In this document: positions 1 to 7,445 of the stretch, piece after piece | Numbering within the stretch: position 1 is the first letter of the stretch | How the letters are laid out: each line of letters starts with the position of its first letter | Source: Acidimicrobiales bacterium | GTDB taxonomy: Bacteria > Actinomycetota > Acidimicrobiia > Acidimicrobiales > SHLQ01 | Assembly: GCA_013002375.1 (NCBI GenBank) | Contig: JABDJW010000339.1 | Coordinates: 1-14,099, forward strand | DNA: 14,099 nucleotides | Direction: 5' to 3' | Program-made: the position numbers and the translations under genes | The notes under the pieces: model-generated | The model's input: only the letters and a program-made list of their open reading frames with translations | The model's database searches: none | What the model was told of the DNA's origin: nothing

Positions 1-30
1 GTTTTGCCCCATCCCACCAGGTCTCGACTG

Positions 31-58
31 TTGTGAACGAACGTCGGCCATCTACATT
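31..58 (+). promoter_or_regulatory. Probable promoter of the first operon, leaderless
   Basis: A TTGTGA hexamer (31-36) and a TACATT hexamer (53-58) are separated by 16 bases and resemble a -35/-10 pair. Seven bases after TACATT lies an in-frame GTG (66-68), so a transcript starting at the usual distance would begin at that codon. No Shine-Dalgarno sequence precedes either the GTG at 66 or the ATG at 78. Inferred from sequence only. Confidence 0.5.
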
Positions 59-65
59 CGGAAGC

Positions 66-1100
66 GTGACTTCCACCATGTCCGATCGACTGCACTACAG
101 CCGCGAAGAACTCCTGGCCAGCCACGAGTACGCCGAACCGCACGTTGTCGCGGGCCGCACCCTGCACGGCGGCTTCTTGGCCGACGGCCGGTACCAGCCG
201 CCGCGGGCGCTGGTCCGCGAACCCGCCATGGCGGCCTGGGAGCAGGCGCTGGCCGAACGAGGAGGCCAAGCGTTTCCCGCGTCGGCCGAACTCCTCTCCG
301 GCATCCGCGTACCGAACACCGAGCAACACCTCGTGCTGCTCCGCAACGGCATCGGCGACGTCTTCTGGAACAGCCTCACGATCATCGGCAAGATCGAAGC
401 GATGGGTGCCAACATCGTGTTGATCCCGGTCCCCGACCTCCAGGCTCATATCGTCGAGGACGTTTCCGGGATGGCGATCGGTCACCTGGGTGGCGGGCTC
501 TTCGAAGCCCACGGCATCGACGAGGGTGGCGTGCCCTCGCGGGGCATAGGCGGCCACGACGCAATGTGGTTCGCGGCCCGCGACCTCGCCTTCGGCCCTG
601 ACGCGTTCCCCGATGTCGACCCCCAACCGGGCCTGGCCCGCGAGGACGGCGAGCGCTACCTGCCGGAAATCCCGCTGGAGATCGAGAACCTGTTCTCCTT
701 CCTGGCCAATCTGCTCATCATCGAATTCCGAGCCGAGATCGGCTTCGCCGAAACCCAAGCCATTCTGCGATCGCCCGACGTGTTCACCGATCGTCGGGCC
801 GAGGCCGAGCTCGCGGCCGAGATCATCGAACGCATCCGTATCGACGAGGGCATCCACGTCCGCTCGTTGAACCTCTACCTCGGCGAGCTCTGCAGCGTGT
901 CCCTGCGCACCCTCGATGGCGGTTCGGTGCCGGGATCCACCCTCGTCGACCGCTTCTGGGACGGCATGGTCCGCTGGGCCACGGTCACCAAACCGGCGCG
1001 CGACGTCGAGCGAGCGCTCACCAACCTGCACGCCCGCATCGCCGAGCACCCCGAGTCCGATCGCGTGCGGGCCGAATTCGACGCCGTAGGCGACGCGTGA
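66..1100 (+). CDS. Protein of unknown function, possible ferritin-like/di-iron fold
   Basis: I do not recognise this 344-residue protein as a named family. It has no signal peptide or membrane segment and is probably cytosolic. Helical stretches carry acidic and histidine residues that could be metal ligands: H128 and E131, E147 and H149, E205/E207, E220/E224, and an E-x-x-H at 261-264 (Glu-Gly-Ile-His). Pairs of helices with Glu and ExxH are typical of ferritin-like di-iron proteins; the assignment to that fold is my inference and is weak. Start: GTG at 66 is chosen because a -10-like TACATT ends 7 bases upstream; ATG at 78 (340 residues) is the alternative and GTG at 33 would lie upstream of the promoter. 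The stop codon overlaps the start of the SDR gene by 4 bases, so the two are translationally coupled and probably work in one pathway. Confidence 0.8.
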   Translation: MTSTMSDRLHYSREELLASHEYAEPHVVAGRTLHGGFLADGRYQPPRALVREPAMAAWEQALAERGGQAFPASAELLSGIRVPNTEQHLVLLRNGIGDVFWNSLTIIGKIEAMGANIVLIPVPDLQAHIVEDVSGMAIGHLGGGLFEAHGIDEGGVPSRGIGGHDAMWFAARDLAFGPDAFPDVDPQPGLAREDGERYLPEIPLEIENLFSFLANLLIIEFRAEIGFAETQAILRSPDVFTDRRAEAELAAEIIERIRIDEGIHVRSLNLYLGELCSVSLRTLDGGSVPGSTLVDRFWDGMVRWATVTKPARDVERALTNLHARIAEHPESDRVRAEFDAVGDA

Positions 1101-2005
1101 AGCAGTTCGCCGGCAAGATTGCCGTCGTCACCGGCGGGGCAAGCGGCATGGGGCGGGAGCTGGTCAAGCAGCTGGCTGCAGCCGGGGCCCACGTGGCCAC
1201 CTGCGACCTCTCCGAGACCGAGATGAAGGAAAGCCGCGAACTCGCGCTCGACCTCGCACCGAGTGCCCGCATCACCACCCACCTCTGCGATGTCTCCGAC
1301 GAAGCCGGTCTCGAGGCCTTTCGCGACGAGGTCCTCGACCAGCACCAGACCGACCACATCCATTTGTTGTTCAACAACGCGGGCATCAGCGGCGGCGGCA
1401 GCTTCATCGAGGCCAGTCGCGAGGCCTGGGAGCGGTGCTTCGACATCTGCTGGGGCGGCGTCTACCTCGGCACCCGGGTGTTTCTGCCGCTGCTCATCGC
1501 GGCGCCCGAAGCTCACCTGATCAACACGTCCAGCGTCAATGGGTTCTGGGCCAGCCTGGGGCCGGAGCGTCCGCACACCGCCTACTCGGCGGCCAAGTTC
1601 GCGGTGAAGGGCTTCACCGAAGCGTTGATCACCGATCTGGCCGTGCACGCGCCACACGTCGGCGTTTCCCTGGTCATGCCGGGGCACATCGGCACCGGCA
1701 TCGTCGCCAATTCGGTCCGCCACGGCGCCGATTCGATCGACGAGGACACGGCCAACATGCTCGAACTGGCGGCCGAGATGTTCCGGGAGAACGCGCCGAT
1801 GACCGCTTCGGAGGCGGCCACGATCATTCTCGACGGCGTGCGCGAGAACCACTGGCGGATTCTGGTCGGCGAGGACGCCGCCGCCATCGATGCCGCAGTC
1901 CGAGCCGAACCCGAAATGGCCTACGAGGGCGATGCCTTCGTCAACGTGCTGCGCCGGGCCGGCGGCAAGGACGAGTTCGAGCCCGGCACCGGCTCGATCC
2001 TGTAG
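1097..2005 (+). CDS. Short-chain dehydrogenase/reductase (SDR), probably NAD-dependent
   Basis: A 302-residue classical SDR that should oxidise an alcohol or reduce a ketone in the cytosol. Seen: nucleotide-binding TGGASGMG at residues 12-19, NNAG at 93-96, the Ser-Ser pair at 145-146 and the catalytic YxxxK at Y163/K167. Asp37 sits at the end of the second beta strand, which in this superfamily usually favours NAD(H) over NADP(H). The length is about 50 residues above the minimal SDR, mostly as a C-terminal tail. Start is GTG at 1097, overlapping the upstream stop (GTGA), with AGG six bases before it. The sulfotransferase gene follows after 8 bases, so the alcohol made or consumed here may be the group that is sulfated; that link is inference. 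The substrate cannot be told from sequence. Confidence 0.93.
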   Translation: MKQFAGKIAVVTGGASGMGRELVKQLAAAGAHVATCDLSETEMKESRELALDLAPSARITTHLCDVSDEAGLEAFRDEVLDQHQTDHIHLLFNNAGISGGGSFIEASREAWERCFDICWGGVYLGTRVFLPLLIAAPEAHLINTSSVNGFWASLGPERPHTAYSAAKFAVKGFTEALITDLAVHAPHVGVSLVMPGHIGTGIVANSVRHGADSIDEDTANMLELAAEMFRENAPMTASEAATIILDGVRENHWRILVGEDAAAIDAAVRAEPEMAYEGDAFVNVLRRAGGKDEFEPGTGSIL

Positions 2006-2013
2006 CGGATCCA

Positions 2014-3066
2014 ATGGCGCCGACGCGGTTGCTGCTCCACATCGGCACCGCCAAGACCGGCACGTCCACGCTCCAGGCCTTCCTCCGCCAGAACGAATCG
2101 GCCCTCGCCGCCGTTGGTGTGTACTACCCACCGACACCTGAGCCACGGATGAACCATTCGGTGCAGGCCAACGCCGCCGTGCGACCGCCGGCCTTTTGGC
2201 CTCGCGTCTTCAAGACCTCGTTCCCCGATCCGGCTCCGGTGCAAGCGCAAGCCGACGACTTCTTCGCCGATCTGCGAGCCCGTTCCTCGCCGGATCTCAC
2301 CGTACTGAGCAGTGAGTACCTCGCCGGTTTCCGGGTCGCGAAGATCTACGAGTTCCTCGACGTCTGCGGTGCGAACGACGGGACCGCGACGGCGGTCTGC
2401 TACGTGCGCGAACCAACGCAGTTCTGGGCATCATCGACGTCGCAGCGGCTCAAGAGTTCGGCGCGAGTCCAGAACCCGCTGCAGGGCCTGCTCGATGGCT
2501 ACAACGTCGTCGCGAAACTCCGCCACTGGGAGGAGTGCATCGGGCGCGACCGGTTGATCGTCCGGGCCTTCGAACCGCACCAGCTGGTCGGCGGCGACAT
2601 CTGTGGCGACTTCCTCGGCGTGCTCGGTGGCTTCAGGCCACTGCCGGAGGCGGCGACGTTCGACCGGCCCGGTGACCGCAACGTCGCCAGCTCAGCCGAG
2701 GCGTTGATCGCGCTCCAAGAGCTTCGCGAGGAGTGGCTCGGGCGCAACGACCACACCCAGGCCGCTCGGGAACTCGGGCGCGCCATCGCTCGCCATGCCG
2801 AGGGCCTGCCGACCACACCGGCCCGCTTTTCGGCGCCGGTGTTGCGCGTCATTCGCGATCACTACGCCGACGACATCGCCTGGCTGCGCTCCGCCTACGG
2901 TCTGGAGTTCTCCACGGTGGAAGGAGAGAACGGCGACACCGAGGCCGAACAAGCCAATGAGACGCTCAGCGGAGGCCGAGTGCGCGAGCTGCTCGAGCAG
3001 TTCGACCCAACCGTGCTGGCCACGCTCCGCGAGACTGCCGGAAGCGAGCTCGGGTACCTCCCGTAG
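2014..3066 (+). CDS. Sulfotransferase family protein (PAPS-dependent)
   Basis: A 350-residue protein expected to transfer sulfate from PAPS to a hydroxyl or amine. The N-terminal strand and loop LLLHIGTAKTGTSTLQ (residues 6-21) is a sulfotransferase 5'-phosphosulfate-binding P-loop, and Tyr-Val-Arg-Glu-Pro near residues 130-134, followed by a Ser-rich stretch, fits the 3'-phosphate-binding region. Bacterial members of this kind act on carbohydrates, lipids or small metabolites; the acceptor here is unknown. No signal peptide. Start: the reading frame is open far upstream through the SDR gene, but homology-like sequence begins only at ATG 2014, eight bases after the SDR stop, with GGA about five bases before it. 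It is the third and last gene of the operon. Confidence 0.88.
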   Translation: MAPTRLLLHIGTAKTGTSTLQAFLRQNESALAAVGVYYPPTPEPRMNHSVQANAAVRPPAFWPRVFKTSFPDPAPVQAQADDFFADLRARSSPDLTVLSSEYLAGFRVAKIYEFLDVCGANDGTATAVCYVREPTQFWASSTSQRLKSSARVQNPLQGLLDGYNVVAKLRHWEECIGRDRLIVRAFEPHQLVGGDICGDFLGVLGGFRPLPEAATFDRPGDRNVASSAEALIALQELREEWLGRNDHTQAARELGRAIARHAEGLPTTPARFSAPVLRVIRDHYADDIAWLRSAYGLEFSTVEGENGDTEAEQANETLSGGRVRELLEQFDPTVLATLRETAGSELGYLP

Positions 3067-3093
3067 GGCCCGAGGTAGCGCAGCGTGAAGGTC

Positions 3094-3113
3094 GGTCACT
3101 GACCAATTACCAT
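3094..3113 (+). promoter_or_regulatory. Probable tetR promoter with a palindromic operator
   Basis: GGTCACTGACC (3094-3104) is an inverted repeat with 5-base arms and a one-base centre. It lies just upstream of TACCAT (3108-3113), a match to the actinobacterial -10 pattern TANNNT, 9 bases before the regulator's ATG. A protein bound at the palindrome would cover the promoter, the usual arrangement for TetR autorepression. No Shine-Dalgarno sequence is present. No convincing -35 is seen. Confidence 0.45.
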
Positions 3114-3122
3114 GGCTGAGCT

Positions 3123-3773
3123 ATGCACGCGCCGCACACCACCGCCGAGCCGGTGGGCCTTCGGGAGCAGAAGAAGGCGGCCACCCGTCAGGCGCTGATC
3201 GAGGTCTCCCAACGCCTCTTCGCGACCAAGGGATATGCCGCAACGACGTTGGAAGAAATCTGCACCGAAGTAGGCATCCGGCCGCAGACGCTCCTCCGGT
3301 ACTTCGAATCCAAGGCCCATCTGGCCACCGCCCCGCTCGCGGCGGTGGTCGCCGACCTCGAGCGCAAGGTCACCGAACCCGAGCGCACCGCCGACACGAT
3401 CGAACTCTGGCGTGAACACGTCGCGGCCCGCACGATCTTCCATCAGATGCACTCGCCGCGCGCCGTCCGGACGTACTACCGCTGGCTCGACGCCGACCCG
3501 GTGCTCCTGGCCATGACCGCGCAGCTCAACCACCGCACGCAGACCGTCCTCGCGGCCGGCCTGGCCCACGATCACCACGTCGAGCCGGACGATCTCCACT
3601 CCACCATGCTCGCCGCACTGCTGGTAGCCGGATGGAATTCGATCTTCCTGCAGTGGCTGGAATCAGGAGGCGACGCCGACGAACTCGGCCGCCGCCAAGA
3701 CGCGGTCGTCGATTTCGCGGTGAGCAATCTGCCCCGCTCGTCGGCCTCTGACCTCGGCGCCGACCTGACCTGA
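3123..3773 (+). CDS. TetR/AcrR-family transcriptional regulator
   Basis: A 216-residue DNA-binding repressor-like protein. The N-terminal TetR domain spans about residues 17-65: helix 1 (TRQALIEVSQRLFATKGY), then the helix-turn-helix beginning TTLEEICTEVGI and ending in the recognition helix and LLRYFESK, a common variant of the family's YYYFxSK motif. The C-terminal two thirds is a divergent ligand-binding domain, so the inducer cannot be guessed. Start ATG 3123 follows a TANNNT hexamer by 9 bases and has no Shine-Dalgarno. A palindrome sits in its own promoter, suggesting autoregulation. The gene is convergent with the amidohydrolase (29-base gap) and follows the sulfotransferase by 56 bases; which neighbour it controls is not determined. 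Confidence 0.93.
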   Translation: MHAPHTTAEPVGLREQKKAATRQALIEVSQRLFATKGYAATTLEEICTEVGIRPQTLLRYFESKAHLATAPLAAVVADLERKVTEPERTADTIELWREHVAARTIFHQMHSPRAVRTYYRWLDADPVLLAMTAQLNHRTQTVLAAGLAHDHHVEPDDLHSTMLAALLVAGWNSIFLQWLESGGDADELGRRQDAVVDFAVSNLPRSSASDLGADLT

Positions 3774-3802
3774 ACCTTCGCTCGCGCTGATCCCGCCTGC
3801 CG

Positions 3803-5479
3803 CTAGGGCGTCGGGGTGGCCCGGCGAAGGACCTGGCCGGCGCGGTTGCCGGTGTGCCCGTCGGTCGTGGTGATGAGCTCGCCGTTGCAGACGGTGGCCG
3901 TGTACCCGTTGGACTTCTGCTGGAACCGACCGTGGCCCCCGGGAAAGTCGTGCACGAAGGTCGGGAACTGTTCGCTCACCGTCTCGAGATCGAGCACGTT
4001 GAGGTCGGCGCCCATGCCGGGTGCCACGCGACCCCGATCGTCGAGGCCCAAGATCCGGGCCGGTTCGGCGGTCATCCGGCGAATGGCTTCGGCCTCGGTG
4101 TAGACGTGCTTGGTGCGGACCCAATGTGACAGCACGAAGCTCGTCCACCCGGCATCCATGATCTGCCCGACATGAGCGCCGGCGTCGCCCAGCGAGGGCA
4201 ACACGAACTCGCTGCCGAGCAGAACCTCGAGGGCCTCGATGCTCGGGTTGAAGATCCGGAGCGTGAACAGCACCCGGCCATCGGCTTCGTCGGCGAGGCG
4301 CAGGAAGCACTCGACCGGTGACTCGCCGGCGGCCTCGGCGAGACCGGCCAGGCTGGCCTCGGGGCCGCCGACGTAATTGGGCGTCTCGCCGGCGCCCATC
4401 CAGAACATCCGCTCGGGTTCCCACATCGCGCCGTCGCACTCGTCGACGAGGCGCGCCCGCATCGCCGGGTCGCGCACGGCGGCCAGACGGCCTTCGAAGT
4501 CGAGGCCGTACATCTCGATCCAAGCCTTTCCTTTGAAGGGCATGATGTTGTACAGGCCGACGACGAGGCCGGAGGCCCGCGGCGTGCAGATGCCGGTGAC
4601 GTCGACTCCGGATGCCGCGAGCGATTCGATCTGCTGACGCATCCAGTGTCCCGAACCGGGGTCGGCGCCGACGCCGGTGCTGAACATCACCCGAACGCCG
4701 GCGTGGCTGCCCTGCCGCTTCAGCATCTCGAACTCGTGGGGCAGGTTCTCGATGTTCAGCACGTTCTGGAACAACCCGCCGCCGGCTTCGGAGATGGCGG
4801 CGGCGATGGCCTCGATCTCGTGCATCTCGGCGTGCGTGCCGGGCACACACCGACCGTCGGGCACCTTGTGACCGAGCAGCCGCGAGGTCGAGAAGCCGAG
4901 CGCACCCTCGGCGATCGATTGGCCGACGACCTCGGCCATCTGTGCGATTTCGGTCTCGGTCGGCTGGCCGTCGACCGCGTTCTCGCCCATGACGTACAAC
5001 CGAACCGCACTGTGGCCGACCAGGCCGGTTGCGTTGACCGCAGGACGCAGGCCTTCGAGCGCATCGAGATAACCGCCGTAGCCCTCCCAGCTCCAGGGCA
5101 ACCCGCCGAGAATCGCCGGCGCCGGGATGTCCTCGACCGACTCCATCCAGCCGGCCAATGTGGCGCGATCGTCGGCCCTGCAGGGCGCGAAGGTCACGCC
5201 GCAGTTCCCCAAGAGCGCGGTCGTGACCCCGTGGTGGGTGATCGGTGTCATCAGTGGATCCCACCCGATCTGGGCGTCGAGGTGGGTATGCAGATCGACG
5301 AATCCCGGGGTGACATCGAGCCCGGTGGCATCGATCTCGGTCCGCCCTCGGCCCGCAACCTCGCCGACCGTGGTGATCGTCTCGCCGTCGACCGCGACAT
5401 CGGCGCTCACCGCGGCCCGACCGGAGCCGTCGTACACCCGGCCGCCGCGAACGACCAGATCGTGCGTTGTGTCTGCCAT
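3803..5479 (-). CDS. Amidohydrolase, N-acyl-D-amino-acid deacylase-like
   Basis: A 558-residue metal-dependent hydrolase of the amidohydrolase superfamily, D-aminoacylase branch. Seen: a short N-terminal beta-sandwich strand region, the HTHLD metal motif at residues 64-68, GNCG with Cys93 (the bridging Cys in D-aminoacylases), H216 and H220 in a THAEMHE stretch, and GDAGAH with Asp432. The usual Ser-His-His-Lys segment that supplies another ligand histidine in D-aminoacylases seems replaced by QNVLN around residue 240. The C-terminal part returns to the sandwich (GRVAPGMGADLNVLDL). It is longer than the roughly 480-residue characterised enzymes. ATG 5479 has AGAGGG six bases upstream. It lies 27 bases after the Baeyer-Villiger gene and is very likely co-transcribed with it. 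The true substrate is unknown and may not be a D-amino acid. Confidence 0.9.
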   Translation of the reverse strand: MADTTHDLVVRGGRVYDGSGRAAVSADVAVDGETITTVGEVAGRGRTEIDATGLDVTPGFVDLHTHLDAQIGWDPLMTPITHHGVTTALLGNCGVTFAPCRADDRATLAGWMESVEDIPAPAILGGLPWSWEGYGGYLDALEGLRPAVNATGLVGHSAVRLYVMGENAVDGQPTETEIAQMAEVVGQSIAEGALGFSTSRLLGHKVPDGRCVPGTHAEMHEIEAIAAAISEAGGGLFQNVLNIENLPHEFEMLKRQGSHAGVRVMFSTGVGADPGSGHWMRQQIESLAASGVDVTGICTPRASGLVVGLYNIMPFKGKAWIEMYGLDFEGRLAAVRDPAMRARLVDECDGAMWEPERMFWMGAGETPNYVGGPEASLAGLAEAAGESPVECFLRLADEADGRVLFTLRIFNPSIEALEVLLGSEFVLPSLGDAGAHVGQIMDAGWTSFVLSHWVRTKHVYTEAEAIRRMTAEPARILGLDDRGRVAPGMGADLNVLDLETVSEQFPTFVHDFPGGHGRFQQKSNGYTATVCNGELITTTDGHTGNRAGQVLRRATPTP

Positions 5480-5485
5480 GTTGAA

Positions 5486-5491
5486 CCCTCT
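5486..5491 (-). promoter_or_regulatory. Ribosome binding site of the amidohydrolase gene
   Basis: AGAGGG on the minus strand, six bases before ATG 5479. It is the clearest operon-internal Shine-Dalgarno sequence in the window and contrasts with the first genes of transcripts, most of which have none. Confidence 0.6.
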
Positions 5492-5506
5492 GATGCTGCT
5501 TCGACT

Positions 5507-7318
5507 CTACGAGCCGAACGTGAGTCCGGCGAACGATCCTTCGTCTCGCCAGCGCTCGATGATCTTGAAGAAGGCAATGGCGCCACTGCCATAGGAGCTG
5601 TTCTGATCGGAACGCTCGCCCGGCTTGCCCTCGTTGTTGTAGTAACCCGGTGTGCAGTTCTCCAGGAAATCGCCCCGAGCGCGGGCCTTGGCGATGATCT
5701 CGTCGATCCAGGCTTGCTCGGCTTCGGGCGTGACCTCGACGGTGGCGATGTCGTTGGCCAACGCATGATCGATGATGAAGGCGATGTGGTTCGCGACCTC
5801 GGCCAACATGTGCGGGTAGCTGACCGTGAAGCCGCCCTGCACCTGGCTGATGACGAAGCAGTTCGGGAACCCGTGGCTGAGCATGCCGTGGAGGGTGCGC
5901 ACGCCATCGGCCCAATAGTCACTGAGCGACTGAGCTCGCCGGCCGTAGATCTCATAGCCGGCTCGACGGGCGTACCCGGTGCCGACCTCGAACCCGGTGG
6001 CGAAGACGATGCAGTCGAGCTCGTACTCGACCCCGTTGGCCACGATGCCGGCGGCGGTGATGCGATCGATCCCCTTGCCGTCGGTATCGACCAGCGTCAC
6101 GTTCGGGCGGTTGAAGGTGGGGAGGTAGTCGTCGTGGAAGCACGGCCGCTTGCAGAACTGGCGGTAATACGGCTTCAACGCCTCGGCCAGCTCGGCATCA
6201 TCGACGATCGATTCGACGCGAGCTCGGATCTCGTTCATCTTCTCGAAGTCGGCCAGCTCCATCATCGAGGCGATGCCCTCCGGGGTGAAGTCGGCCGAGC
6301 CGTTGCGCATGAGCGTCACCATCTTGCCGATGATGTCGGTCCAGCCGTCGTCGACCAGGTCGACCTCCTGCGGCACACCCGACACCAGGCAGTTGAAGTT
6401 GTCCATGCGGGCCTGATGCCAGCCGGGCTCGAGTGAGGCCGCCCATGCGGGGTCGGTCGGCCGGTTGTCGCGCACGTCGATCGACGAAGGCGTGCGCTGG
6501 AAGACGACGAGTTCGTCCGCAAGCTCGCCGAGATGCGGCACACACTGCACCGCGGTGGCACCGGTTCCGATGATGCCGACCCGCTTGCCGGCCAGTTTGG
6601 TGAGGCCGCCATCGGGTGATCCGCCGGTGTAGTCGTAGTCCCAACGGCTGGTGTGGAACGTATGGCCCTCGAAGTCGCCGATCCCTTCGACACCGGGCAG
6701 CTTCGGACGATGCAGCGGTCCGTTGGCCATGGCGACGAACCGGGCCCGCATGGCGTCCCCCCGGTTGGTTCGCACGATCCATCGGCGGGCATCGTCGTCC
6801 CAGCGAAGCTCGGTGACCTCGGTCTGGAAGCAGGCGTTGGCGTACAGGTCGTAGTGCTCGCCGATCGCCCGGCTGTGGGCCAGGATCTCGCGAGCGTGGG
6901 CGTACTTCTCGCGCGGGACGTAGTCGAGTTCCTCGAGCAGGGGCATGTAGACGTAGGACTCGACATCACACATCGCGCCGGGGTACCGATTCCAGTACCA
7001 CGTGCCGCCGAAGTCGCCGCCCTTCTCGATCATGCGGATGTCCCGTACGCCGGCCTCGCGCAGGCGGGCTCCGGTCAGCAGCCCGCCGAACCCACCGCCG
7101 ATCACGACCACGTCGACCTCGTCGGTCAGCGCTTCCCGTTCGATGACGGTATCGAGGTAGGGGTCGGCGACATAGCCCGCGAAGGCCCCACTGACCTCGA
7201 CGTACTGCTCATTGCCATCGGCGCGAAGCCGCTTGTCCCGCTCGATCCGGTACTTCTCACGCAGGGAGTCGGGGTCGAATCCCAAGTCATCGGTGGACGA
7301 AGGCTCAGTAACCGTCAT
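5507..7318 (-). CDS. Baeyer-Villiger (flavin-containing) monooxygenase
   Basis: A 603-residue FAD- and NADPH-dependent enzyme expected to insert oxygen next to a ketone, giving an ester or lactone. Seen in order: an N-terminal extension of about 65 residues, FAD-binding GGGFGG (74-79), the second BVMO signature GGTWYWNRYPGAMCD (104-118), the diagnostic FxGxxxHxxxWD (216-227) and the NADP-binding GTGATA (251-256). A length near 600 with such an N-terminal extension resembles the cyclopentadecanone monooxygenase group more than short cyclohexanone-type enzymes; that subgrouping is inference. Start ATG 7318 is preferred over upstream ATGs because TATAGT ends six bases before it, giving a leaderless message, and because the upstream extension is low-complexity Pro/Ser/Arg. 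It is the first gene of a two-gene operon with the amidohydrolase. Confidence 0.95.
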   Translation of the reverse strand: MTVTEPSSTDDLGFDPDSLREKYRIERDKRLRADGNEQYVEVSGAFAGYVADPYLDTVIEREALTDEVDVVVIGGGFGGLLTGARLREAGVRDIRMIEKGGDFGGTWYWNRYPGAMCDVESYVYMPLLEELDYVPREKYAHAREILAHSRAIGEHYDLYANACFQTEVTELRWDDDARRWIVRTNRGDAMRARFVAMANGPLHRPKLPGVEGIGDFEGHTFHTSRWDYDYTGGSPDGGLTKLAGKRVGIIGTGATAVQCVPHLGELADELVVFQRTPSSIDVRDNRPTDPAWAASLEPGWHQARMDNFNCLVSGVPQEVDLVDDGWTDIIGKMVTLMRNGSADFTPEGIASMMELADFEKMNEIRARVESIVDDAELAEALKPYYRQFCKRPCFHDDYLPTFNRPNVTLVDTDGKGIDRITAAGIVANGVEYELDCIVFATGFEVGTGYARRAGYEIYGRRAQSLSDYWADGVRTLHGMLSHGFPNCFVISQVQGGFTVSYPHMLAEVANHIAFIIDHALANDIATVEVTPEAEQAWIDEIIAKARARGDFLENCTPGYYNNEGKPGERSDQNSSYGSGAIAFFKIIERWRDEGSFAGLTFGS

Positions 7319-7324
7319 GCCCGA

Positions 7325-7330
7325 ACTATA
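7325..7330 (-). promoter_or_regulatory. -10 box of the monooxygenase operon, leaderless
   Basis: TATAGT on the minus strand, followed by six bases and then ATG 7318. This is the best -10 match in the window. There is no Shine-Dalgarno. The -35 region (around 7348-7353) is poor but lies within an inverted repeat. Confidence 0.6.
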
Positions 7331-7338
7331 GGCGGCCG

Positions 7339-7359
7339 GTGAAAAACAGAACCATTCAC
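7339..7359. promoter_or_regulatory. Inverted repeat between divergent monooxygenase and acetyltransferase genes
   Basis: GTGAA (7339-7343) and TTCAC (7355-7359) form an inverted repeat with an 11-base spacer. It sits in the most AT-rich stretch of this gap, across the expected -35 region of the monooxygenase promoter. It could be an operator; no binding protein can be named. Confidence 0.3.
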
Positions 7360-7434
7360 ATTTTCCGGGCCCAAGGGGTGGCCGGCGGGAGCGGCCGGGG
7401 GGAGACGAGCTTGTCGGTGCCGATCGGATGCTGT

Positions 7435-7440
7435 TACCTG
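7435..7440 (+). promoter_or_regulatory. Weak -10-like box before the acetyltransferase-like gene
   Basis: TACCTG, then five bases, then ATG 7446. It lacks the conserved final T. The same hexamer at the same spacing occurs before the GGDEF-EAL gene at 9576-9581. Confidence 0.25.
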
Positions 7441-7445
7441 GAACG

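Noticed and set aside
1435..2013. Upstream extension of the sulfotransferase frame
   Set aside because: It overlaps the SDR gene out of frame and reads as Arg/His-rich noise; family sequence begins at ATG 2014.
875..2146. A 423-codon open frame on the minus strand
   Set aside because: It lies opposite the SDR gene, whose motifs are complete; no domain is seen in the antisense translation.
3663..5915. A 750-codon open frame on the minus strand across the amidohydrolase and monooxygenase genes
   Set aside because: Its translation is Arg-, Gly- and His-rich without any domain, and it lies in another frame of two clear enzymes; it is a by-product of high GC at third codon positions.
4646..6436. 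A 596-codon open frame on the plus strand
   Set aside because: It is antisense to the same two genes, with no recognisable motifs and composition typical of a GC-rich shadow frame.
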